A stretch of DNA of 64,000 nt, taken from positions 1 through 64,000 of the forward strand of contig JBKQVT010000174.1 of the NCBI GenBank assembly GCA_052139835.1, written 5' to 3'. The notes under the pieces are model-generated. The model saw only the letters and a list, made by a program, of their open reading frames with translations, did no database searches and had not been told where the DNA came from. This DNA is from JBKQVT01 sp052139835. Its GTDB lineage: Bacteria > Planctomycetota > Planctomycetia > Pirellulales > Thermoguttaceae. The position numbers and the translations under genes are program-made. Of the stretch, positions 7,694-18,200 are shown one piece after another; within the stretch, counting starts at the first letter, position 1; each line of letters opens with the position of its first letter.

Positions 7694-9203
7694 GTTTCAG
7701 TCCCGCGTCGCTGACCTTGGTGCGGTTGAGGTTCAACTCTTGGAGTTGGGTTAATCCCTTGAGGTGTTCCAGGCCGGCGTCGTTGACCTTGGTGTCGCTG
7801 AGGTCCAGCACGGTGAGTTGGGTCAATCCTTTGAGGTGTTCGAGGCCGACGCGGCTGATCCGGTTGTCGGCCAGCCGCAGCCACTGGAGCCGGGTCAATC
7901 CTTCCAGGTTTTCCAGCCCGGCGTCGCTGATCCTGGTGCGCCAGAGGTCCAGGCGGCGGAGTTGGGCCAGTCCCTTGAGGTGTTCCAGTCCGGCGTCGCC
8001 GATGTTCGTATCGGTGAGGTCCAGGTCTTGGAGTTGGCTGAATCGCGCGACGATTCGCAGCCCGGTGTTGCTGATCCTGGTATCGCTGAGGTTCAATTTT
8101 TGAAGTTGCGTCAATCCCTTGAGTTGTTCGAGCCCGGCGTCGCCGATTTTGGTGTAGCCGAGGTCCAGGTCCTGGAGCCGCGTCAATCCTTTGAGGTGTT
8201 CCATGCCGGCGTCGCGGAGCTTCGTATTGTCGAGGTCCAGCGAGGCGAGTTGGGTCAAGTGTTCGAGGTGTTGCAGTCCGGCGTCGGTGATCTGGGAGCT
8301 ATCGAGGCTCAGCTCGCGAAGTTGGGTCAATGGCTCAAGGTATTGCAGCCCCGCGTCGCCGACCGGGGTCCAATAGAGCTTCAGCGCTTGGAGTTGGGTC
8401 AACCCCTTGAGGCGTTCCAGCCCGGCGTCGCCGACCTTGGTGTACCTGATGTCCAGGTTTTGGAGTTGGGCAAGTCCTCCGAGGTGTTTCATCCCGGCGT
8501 CGCCGACCTTGGTCGAGAAGAGATGCAGGTCCCGGAGCCCAGTCAATCCCTTGAGATTTTCCAGGCCGGCGTCGCCGACGGCAGTTTGGTCGAGGAAGAG
8601 GACTTCGAGCTGGGTCATGCCCGCGAGGTACTGCAGGCCGGCGTCGCCGACCTTGGTCTGGACGAGGTGCAGAAATTGGAGTTGGGTTAATCCCTTGAGG
8701 TGTTTCAGCCCGGCGTCGCCGATCCCGGTGTAGCCGAGCACGAGCGCCTGGAGCCGGCTTAGTCTCTTGAGGTGTTCGAGGCCGGCATCGGTGATTCTAG
8801 TGCCGGCGAGGTTCAGCTCTTGGAGCCGGGTCAGTCCTTCGAGGTGTTTCAGCCCGGCGTCGCCGACCTGGGTGCCGCTGAGGCCGAGCACTTGGAGCCG
8901 GGGCAATCCCTTGAGGCGTTCGAGGGCGGCGTCGTTGAGGTTGGTGCCCGGCAGGTCCAGCCGTTGGAGTTCGGGCAAGTCTTCGAGGCATTTCAGCGCC
9001 GCATCAGTCAGCTTGGCAGACTTGATCACCACGCCGATCACGGGCTTGTCCGGGCGGCTTTCGTCCACGATGACTTCGCCGCCCGACTTCCTGATCTCGG
9101 CAATTGCGCTTTCCTGCCGGGGATCGGGTGCGGCCGCCCGACCCCAGCAAGCCGATGCGAGCAACAATCCTAACGCCACCATGGGCACGGCACTCCGGTT
9201 CAT
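7680..9203 (-). CDS. Exported leucine-rich-repeat protein (N-terminal part)
   Basis: 507 residues as read. A signal peptide (VALGLLLASAC, possibly a lipobox) is followed by a short lead-in and about 18 tandem 24-residue leucine-rich repeats with the consensus GLTQLQxLxLxxTxVxDAGLxHL. These stack as a curved solenoid and usually bind proteins; the partner is unknown. The reading stops prematurely at SDAGLKHSRG because of the one-base loss described for 6718-7693. GGAGAG precedes ATG 9203. The gene starts 31 bases after the stop of the giant VIT/VWA/TPR gene on the same strand, so the two are probably one operon. At DNA level the repeats recur every 72 bases. Confidence 0.88.
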   Translation of the reverse strand: MNRSAVPMVALGLLLASACWGRAAAPDPRQESAIAEIRKSGGEVIVDESRPDKPVIGVVIKSAKLTDAALKCLEDLPELQRLDLPGTNLNDAALERLKGLPRLQVLGLSGTQVGDAGLKHLEGLTRLQELNLAGTRITDAGLEHLKRLSRLQALVLGYTGIGDAGLKHLKGLTQLQFLHLVQTKVGDAGLQYLAGMTQLEVLFLDQTAVGDAGLENLKGLTGLRDLHLFSTKVGDAGMKHLGGLAQLQNLDIRYTKVGDAGLERLKGLTQLQALKLYWTPVGDAGLQYLEPLTQLRELSLDSSQITDAGLQHLEHLTQLASLDLDNTKLRDAGMEHLKGLTRLQDLDLGYTKIGDAGLEQLKGLTQLQKLNLSDTRISNTGLRIVARFSQLQDLDLTDTNIGDAGLEHLKGLAQLRRLDLWRTRISDAGLENLEGLTRLQWLRLADNRISRVGLEHLKGLTQLTVLDLSDTKVNDAGLEHLKGLTQLQELNLNRTKVSDAGLKHSRG

Positions 9204-9234
9204 GGGGTTTTCTCTCCGTGATGCGGTATCGTCG

Positions 9235-12200
9235 TCACCGTCGGTCCTTGAGTTCCTGCTCCAACCCGCGGACCTCGCCGAGCACATTTTTGCCGCCTCC
9301 CGGCCAGGCCGTTTCGCGGAGTTTCTTGATCGTGGCCTCGGCCTCGGCCCAGTGCTGGCCGTAGATTTGCGCCTTGGCCAGGAGCACCAGGCCCGTGGGG
9401 TCCCGGGGCCGGAGCCTGGCGACTTGCTCCCACTGCTGTGCGGCGTCCTCCCAGAGTTTCTGTTCCTGGCGTATTTCGGCCAGCGCCTGGTGGCTGGCGG
9501 CATCCGCCGGCGCGACCGCAACGATGGAGGTGTAGGCACGGTCGGCTTCTGGCAGTTCGCCGAGTTCCTCGTAGCGGTGGCCGAGGTCCGCGTAGAGCGC
9601 GGTATCGCGGGCGCCGAGCTGGCAGAGGCGGAGCAGTTCTTCAACGGCCTCTTCCTCTCGCTCCGCGGAATCATAGCACGCCAGCAGTTTGCCGCGTGTT
9701 TCCGCGTCGTTGGGCAGGCACTGGGCGGCGATGCGCAGGTGAGGGATCGCCTTGGCGCTCTGCGACTTGTCGACGTAGGCCCAGCCCAGGGCCTTGCGGA
9801 CGATAGGGTTCTCCAGTCCGGTCTTTTCGACCTGCCGCGCAAACCGGTCTGCATAGGCGTCCAGGTCGGGCGCGGCCGCGATCAGTTCCCTCACGAGGTT
9901 GTTGTCGAAGCCGGACGTCTCGTCAGTGCCGTTGCCAGGCCCCAATTTGCTTGCCGCCTCCACCGCTTCGGCGGTCTTCCCCAAGCCGGCGTAGGCGCGG
10001 GCCAGCGAGGTGTAGTAGGCGGGCAATTCCGTGTCGGCCTGGTTGCCGCCGTTGCCGGCGGGGCCGCCCCCGGCCACGCCCCCGCCGAAAGCAAAGTTGT
10101 CCGCCGCGGCCGGCTGATCGCGGTGCGGCCGGGGCCACTCGTGGCAGGCGATCGCATCGCGGAAGCAGCGGACCGCGGGCTCGAAGAGACCGCAAGCCAG
10201 GCAGGTGGCGCCCAGCGAGGCCAAGGCGTCTTCGTCCCAGCCGTCGTGCTCGCTCAGGCAGGCGTCGGTCTTCTTCCACAAATCGAGCAGTTTCTGCTCT
10301 TGGCCCGTCTCGGAGTACGCCCACATCAACCACTCGACGTGGCGCACGTCGTCCGGCCGGCGGCCTACCAGGGCCTCGAAGATCGGGATCCACAAGGCGC
10401 GCGGCCCGGACGGCTTGCCGGCGACTTTGCCGCGATGCGGCGAAGACGGCGTCTCGGGTTGACTGTTCGCTTCGGGACCAAGCTTCATGAGTTCGGTGAT
10501 CAACTGCGACAGGGCAGCCTCATGGAGCAGCCCCCGGCGGCAGCCGTCGGCGAGGATTTCGATGGCCCGGTCCCGCTGGTCGAGGCGCCCGAACATGCAC
10601 CACGCGATGTACAAGACCGTCGCCTCCGAATCCTTGTTCTGCTGCAGCACCTCCTCGGCGGCGGCGGCCATGAGCGGCGTCTCCGGCTGCAATGCCTGCC
10701 AAAGGGCGTTGGGCCCATTGCGAGGGTACATGGCGGCCTCGGAGCGTGACTGGAGATCCCGCCGGAATCTTGCCAGCATGATTTGCAGCAGCCGCTTTTC
10801 CAGGTCGCCGTGATCCCTCACTTCCGTGCGCCATTGCAGCAGCGTGTCGGCGCATGCGCTCAAGGTATCCTGGCCGGTGTAGGGCAGCCCGGCAGGCTCG
10901 TTTTCTATCTGCTGGATGAGGAAGAGCATGCCGTCGCGGGGGCCGACGACGTCGTGCACGGCGCCGGCGGTTACGGAGATGACGTGCAACCGCTGGGCGG
11001 GCTGACGCTCGAGCAGCTTGGGCAATTGCTCGGCGATGAATCGCTTCAGGTCGCTGGCCGCCGCGGCATAGCGACGCTGGTGCGCGGCGCCATAAATGGC
11101 GTACAACCGGACCAGGAGGTCGTCGCGGAAATCCCCGAACTCGCTGCCGAGATCGGGACGGGGCACGTCCAACTCCTTGCGAATCTTCTGCTCGACGGCG
11201 TGGTAGAGCGTCTCGCCGCGGCCCAAGGAAACGTCGGCGTTCCGCCGGATCGCGTCGCAGTAAAGCCCGTACAATTCCCGCCTGAGATACTTGGCTGGCG
11301 GCCGGCCGGCCGCGTGCGCGATTTGATCGCGGAGGATCGATTCCAGGGCGGCGAACGGCAAGTCGCCGCAGCCCGCAGCGTCCCCGGTATTCCTCTGGAG
11401 GGCGTCCGCGTAGAGCTGGCTCAACTGGCCCGCGAGCCGGCGGATTTGCTCCTGGTCGGTCGTGCGCGCAAGCCAATCACCGGCGAGCATTGCGGCGCGA
11501 GCCCACTGCTGTCTTTCCTTGAGGTATTCGACCAGCTTGAAGAGGAGATTGTCTTCCCCGGGGGGCGGCGTGCCGCCGCCGGCCTCCTGGCGCTCCTTCA
11601 CCGCCGCCGCCAGCACTTCGATGGCCGCGTCGTAGTGCTCATAGGACCAATGGGTTTCGCCCAGGCTTTCGGCGACTGCGGACCGGTCGGCCGAGCCGCG
11701 GGGGAGGGCGCGATAGAGGCGTTCCATTTCGGCGAGTTGTTCGGCGGCCAGGGGCGGGTCCTTGATCGTGCTGAGCGAGGCCAGCAGGGCGCACATCCGC
11801 GGCGGCTCGCCGGGCGACCAGGCGTGCGGCCAAGCCCTTCGCAGGGCCGCCACAGCCCGCTCGGCGTGCGGTGCGGGCTCGTCGGCCAGTTCCGAGGCGC
11901 GGCAGTGGACGAGCGCTTCGAGCAGATCCAGGGCCCGCCGGTCGACCTCGGTCCGTGCGCGGCGGCGGACCTCCGCGATCCGCTCGAGGAACGAATTGAG
12001 CGTGGCTTCGTCCTCCACTGCCGCGAGCAAGGGTCCGGCGCCTTCGACGAGGGGATAGATTTCCAGCGCCGTGCGGCCGAGCATCGCGTCGGACAGCCCG
12101 GCCAACAGGCGGAAGTCGTGCGTCGCTTGATAGAACTCCGCGAGCTGGTCCAGGTCCTCCTGGGGATCGCGGGACTTCTTCAGGGCCGCCAGCAGGTCTC

Positions 12201-15200
12201 GCAGCACTTCCGCGTCCAGGTCGCGGGGCGTGGCGTCGTCCGCGGCGACCTGCTGCAACGCCTGGAGCTTGTTTTGCAGCCGATCCGTCTGGTCCGTTTC
12301 GTCCTCCGCCTCGACGGCCGCGGCGGCAACCCGCTCCGCGGCCTTGGGCTGGTTGGTGGCCGCATACCAATCGGCCAGCAGGCGACAGTCGTCGCCGCGG
12401 AGGCCCTCGGCCGAGCGTACCGCCTCGAAGAGATGGATGGCATCGGCGAGGCGGCCCTCTTCGGCCAGGAGCCGGCCCAGCGTGAGCCGCCAGGCGGCGG
12501 CCGCATCGCCGGCGTCGATCCACTGCCGGAGCTTCCTGGCGAGGTCCGCGGGACGCTCCAGCGCGACGAGCAACTGGTATTGGCGACGTTTCCAGCGGGG
12601 CTCGCGGGGGTCGGCCGCCTCGCACCGCTCCAGGTAACTTAGCACCCGGTTCGGCAGGTCCGCCTTGGGGTTGCTAGCCGCCAGACGCATCAGGGCGATC
12701 AAACAGCGTTCTTGGCGGATAGCGTCGATCTGCTGTTGCAAGGTCATCGCTTCGCGCCGCGGACGAAGCCCAGGGCGGCCCGCGGCGCGGCGAACCTCGG
12801 TTGGCCGGCCGACTTGTTTCCAGCATTCTTCGGCCACCTGGTCGGGCTTCCGCTGGGCCAATACGTCGAGGTCGATCGCCTCGACCCGCATCCACGGGGC
12901 CAGCGCGGGCCCGGCCTGGTCCGCCGCCCGGCGCAGAGAATCGGCCAGCCCCTGGCGGGCCAGCCGCAGATCCTCCCGGCGCCTGGCCTGGCGCGGCCCG
13001 CGCACCAGCTCCGCGGGATGCCCCACGGCCTTCGTGCGGGCAGCGAACCGGGCCCGGACCATGCTATCCGTGATCCGGTAGAGCGCCTCGATCTGGCACA
13101 CCAGGTTCTCCGCCGGCTCATCGCTGAGCGCGACCTTGTCCAGGAGCGACAAGGCTTCGCTCTCACTGGCCTCCGACCACGGTGCGCCGAGCAGCGTGTC
13201 GAAGAGCGACTCCCAGTATTCCGATTGCGAGCCGCCCGGCGCGGCCCGAAGCTCCTCGCGCAAAAAGGCGATTGAGGCGCCGGCATCGCCGCGGGCGAGC
13301 GCGCTTTCCAAGGCCCACCCCAGCGCGTGCTTGGCGTCGCCGCCGGGGGCGGCATCCCAGCGGCGCCGCAGCACGACGGCGATCTTCTTCCACTGCTCCG
13401 CGCCGAGCGGCGAATCCTCGAACGGGATCCATTGTGCCAACCGCCAGACCTCCTGCGGCAAGAGCCTCTCCGACTGGTCCTGAAGCCTGCGGGCGGCCGT
13501 CGCGACCAGGCGGTAATACTCCTCGACGTGCGGACGGATCCACGAGCTGCCGCTCCACCCATTCACGATGCCGTCGGCGATCCGCGCACCCGATACGGGC
13601 ACGGAACTGGAATAATCGTCCAGCGGGCAGCGGGCAAGGGCCAGCACCGTCTCGATCAGCGGTCCGGACCAGCGGTCCACGGGCCAGTGGATGGGAGCAT
13701 TCGGGTCCCCACTTTCCCCCCGCGCCACCCACACCGCGGCCTGGAGCCGGGCGGCAACGTCCGGCGGCAACGCCCCCGCCTGCCGCCGTCCCTCCGCAAG
13801 CCAGCGGGCGATCAGGGTCTCGGCCTGTTCGACGTGGCCGGTTTGCACCAGCAGGCCCAAGTAGTCTTGGTACGGCCTCGGCACCACCGGATTGCGCCCG
13901 ATCCAGGCCGCCAGGTAGTCCAACAACTCCGCGTCGCGGCGCTGGGAGCGCAGCACCGCCGTGAAGATGCTTCGCAGGGATTCCTCGTCCTCGGGCTCCC
14001 AGTCGGCCTCGGGCACGAGCACGCGCCCAAGCCAGGCGGCCACGGCCTCGGTTTGGCCCCTTTCGACCAGCGCCGAGACGTAGTCGCACTGCACCTGGAC
14101 GTCGCGCGGATACTCGCCGGCCAATTGCCTGCGGAGCCGCAGCGCCTCCAAGCCCCGGTCGGCCCGCACGAGGCACTCGATCCGCCGTTGCGTCCAGGTC
14201 TTCATGCCGTGGCGGCACGCCGGCAGTCGCTGAAACAGCGGCCGCAGCACGTCGCACAGCGAGAGGGCCTCGCCGGGTTTGAGGACGCCGGACGCCGGGC
14301 CCAGGATGGAGTCGGCCAGATAGGCTTGATCGCCTCCCGCACGCGCCAAGCGGGCGGCCTCGTCGCAGAAACACTTCTTCAGCCGCTCGTCGTCGGGGCA
14401 GAGCTGGAGGATGTTGTAGCGGACCCAACGCATGCCGGGTTTGCCCGAGAGCCTCTCGGCCTTTTCGAGGTGTTCCAGGACGCGCCCCCATTGCTTTCGC
14501 GCCTGGAGATCGGTCAGCAGCACGATCTCGTCCTCGACGGTTGCCCGGCCGGCGGCCGCGGCGCGGCGGGCGTCGGCGAGATTGGGCAGGGGCATGCGGA
14601 GGAGTTGGGCCCGGTCGCGATCGGCCAATTCTTGTTTCCACTGCCGATCCATCTCGCCCGGCGCCAGCGCGGTGAATTTGCGCGTCACCAGCGACAGGCG
14701 CCGCCCCTTGGCGTCGGTCTTCTCGATGCGGCCGGCCAGCCAGGCCCCCGCCACCTGGACGAAGTCGCCCCGCGTGACGGTCGAAACCAGCGTGCCCCGG
14801 TCCCACTCCTCGACGCTCAGGACGACGCTCCGTACGGTGTCGATCAAGACGTGGTACTGGGCGGAACTCTCGTCGTTGGCCAAGAGGAGCAACGTCCGGC
14901 CGCCGTCTTGCGGCTTGATTTGCAGGAAGCGGGGGTAGAGGCGATCCAGGGGCTGGATCGTGCCGTCGCCTGAGTCCGACAGCGGGCCTTCGCCCGAGGC
15001 CCCCTGCATCATGTCGCCGCCGCCGGTCCCCAACAAATGGCGGAGATCGCCCGGCCGAACCGCCCGCACCGTGCCCAAGAGCAAATCCTTCGAGAGCGCG
15101 CCGATCTCCCGGCCGTCGCACCAGGTGATCTTGGTCTGATCATCGTCGATCTCCACTCCCTTGACCGCGGAAGCAAAGGGGAAGGGGGAGAACGCGCACG

Positions 15201-18200
15201 GCGCCGAGAAGAACAAGTTCTTCGTGTCGGGCTTGGTGCGAACGAGCCAGGCCGCGGGGGAGAGCAAGACCATGGCCTGCGCCTGGGACGGCACGTCGCC
15301 GTAGCGGGCGTCGCAGGACCGCTCGTCGATCTCGATGCGCAGTCCGCCGGCGACGCCGCCGAGCACATCGGCCCGCAGCAGCCGGCGGGCCAGTGCCCGG
15401 GCCTCGGCGGGCCAGGGAGGCCCCGGCTCCCGCGGCGTGGCCGCGACAGGGAGCAGCTCGAGAAAGAGGGCCGGCCACGCCTCCGCACGCTGATTCCAGA
15501 AAAAGGCCGGGCCCAGCGTGCCGTTGAAGCCGCCCATTCCGGCTCCCGCCCCCATGCCGCCGGGCGGAAGGCCGCGCTTCTCGGAATTCAAGTCAACCAG
15601 GCCGAGCCCTGCCAACAGGGGCGATTGATTCTCGGCGTCGCCGGAGACCGGGGAGACGCCGGGGCCGCTGGGGCGCTGGGGCGGGGGAGTTTCGACGCGG
15701 CCGCTCTCCGCCTGCCCATCTGGCGACACCCCCCGTCGCTGGTCGCCGGCGTCCAGGCGATCGCGCTGGTCCTGTGCCTCCATCCAGGGATCGATTGGCG
15801 GCGGCTCGACGGCGGCGGACTGATCGATGTCCGCCACGTCGTCTTGTTGCATATTCGCGGCGCCGGGCTGGCCAAATCCGTTCCACCATTCAAAGAGAGG
15901 GACGGTCCCGCTATCCGCGATCGCTCGGAAGGCCTCCTCGCCCCGGCTCAGTGCGCGAAGCTGCTCCAGCACTTCGCCGCGGAGGTCCGAGCGCCAGGCG
16001 CGGGATTGCTTCCGCTGCTGTTCGACCAGTCCCCAACTGGCCTCCGCGCGCCTTCGGCCGAAGAACCGCTCGCCCTCGGGCACGCCGAGCAGATGTTGCA
16101 CGCCGAACCGCTCGCGGTCGGCGTCGGTTTCCAATACCAACAGCGACGTGTAGGGCGTGACGATGTGATATTCGTGCGAGAGGGCGACGACCTGGTCGCG
16201 AACCGTCCGCGACGAGCCTCGCCCCAGGAGGGCATCGAGGTGCATGCGGGCCCAGAGCTGGGGAACGAACGCATTGCCCGCGGCCGCGTCCTTGAGCGAG
16301 ATCTTCGCGGCCAGCCGCAGCGGCTGGCCGCCCTGGGCGCCGGTGAGAATCACTTCGCCGGCCTGTTCTTGTCCTTCGGGCAGGTAGCGGCCCAGCACAA
16401 TCTGCTGCGCGCCGGCCGGCAGGTTCGGCAACTGCTCGGGATAGACTGCGGCGGTGCGGAAGCCGCGAAATTCGACCTTCAGATCCCGCAACGACGGCTG
16501 GGTCATTTCCCGCAGCAACTCGCGGGCGACGGCCCGCGGGCCGTGCCCTGGGGTCAGGCGGTGCATCGACCCGCCGCCCAGCGAAGCCATCGCCCCGAGC
16601 ACGCCGGGGTCGAAGCTGCTGCCCACGGCGACGGCGTGCACCGCGTTGATCTTGCCGGCGGCCAGCCGGCGGAGCCGCTTGGCAAAGGCCGCCGCATCGG
16701 CGTCGCCGGCGGTGACGATGCCGTCGCCGATGTAAATGACATGCGTGGCCGGCCCGCACCGCGCCAGGGCCGAGGCCATCGCGCAATCGAGGTCCGTCCA
16801 ACCCAGCGAGGCGCGGGTGGCAAGGAATCGCCGCGCCCACCGCACATTTTCCCCATCGGCCTCCAGCGCCCGGCCCGAGAGCCATGGACACTCGACGTCG
16901 CAGACGGCCAGGTTGAAGCGGTCGCTGGGCCCCAGCGAGGCAAGAATGGCAAGCACCAATTCCGCCTGCGCCTTGCGGCTGGCCGCGTCCATCGAAGCCG
17001 ACGTATCGGCCACGATCAACAGTTGCAGCGGCTCTCCGTCGGGCACGATCTCCCGCTGCAACGGGCCCTGGAGCGCCGCGGGCCGCTCTTCGGCCGGCGC
17101 CATGCCGGCCAAGGCGGAGGGCGCCACCTGGAGCATGAAGTAACCCTCCTCGCCGCGGCGGCAGGGGATCAGCACCACCTCCGGCCGCCGCCGCGCCACG
17201 CCGATCAGCGCCTCGAAGTCCCCGGCAGGCAGGTAGTCCTTCGCACGGAACTCCAGATGCGCCGAGTGGGCGGTGAGCGTGTTGCGCGTCGCGTGCGTCG
17301 GCGATCCAGCGCTGCGAAGCGGCAGCGACGAGCTCACCTGCACGTCGATCGCCAATTGCTGTAGGGGATGCTGCCGGAACGACTCGCCGGGCAAGGCGTA
17401 CTGATAGCGATACGCGTCTCCTTGCAGCGGCAGGACCTGGGTGTAGCTGATCGTAATGCGCTTCTCCGAATTGCCCGGAATGGGGAACACGCGGGCCTGA
17501 AAAACGTTGCCGCCCGACCACTCCAGCAACGCCGGGTCGAGGCGCCGATGGAGGAAGGTCTCGAAGATATCGTGGGCCCACTGCTTCTCGACCACGTCGG
17601 CCTCGACCCAGCGATCGCCGATCCACATGCCGAAGTCCGCCAGCGCGGCGTCTGGCGGCAGGGGAAAGCAGAAAATGCCTTCCAGCGCGTTGGGTGTCTG
17701 GTTGACGAACGATTGCTCGATCGTCGTCCGCGCGATCTGGTCGCGGATGTCCACCGACACCTTGTGGTAGCCGACGGCCAACGGCACGTAGCGGCCGTCC
17801 ACCTTGGCCAGCAACGAGCCGGTCGATTCCCTGGCGGTCTTCCCTTCGTGACCGCGAAGCCAAGGGGGCTCTTTTTCCAGGGGCAACAGCCGCTGGTTCT
17901 CGACCCGAAAGAGCCGCTCCCCGGAAATCGAGATTCTCTCCGCCTGGGGACCGAGGACCTCGACGGGCGAGCTTGCCGCGGCCGCGATCCGCACGTCGCC
18001 GGCGGCGATGCGGATCTGCCGCGCGTCGATCAGTTCCACCAGCGCGCCGGGGCCCAGGATCAAGTCGGTTTGCCGAAGCAAGCGGAGGGAAACGGCATTG
18101 GCCTCCTCGGCGTCCGTACGCAGCCAATCGCCCCGCTTCAAAGGCATACCTTCGGCGACGGGAGTCCACCGGCTGGCCCGCGGCGGCCTGAGGACGACCA

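Noticed and set aside
6740..9010. Regular 72-base repeats that could be taken for a CRISPR array or satellite
   Set aside because: The period encodes 24-residue leucine-rich repeats on the minus strand. There are no constant direct repeats with variable spacers.
8767..17364. Several long plus-strand frames (for example 8767-10749, 10783-12642, 15037-17364)
   Set aside because: All are antisense to the giant VIT/VWA/TPR gene and the LRR gene, show no domains and have shadow-type composition.
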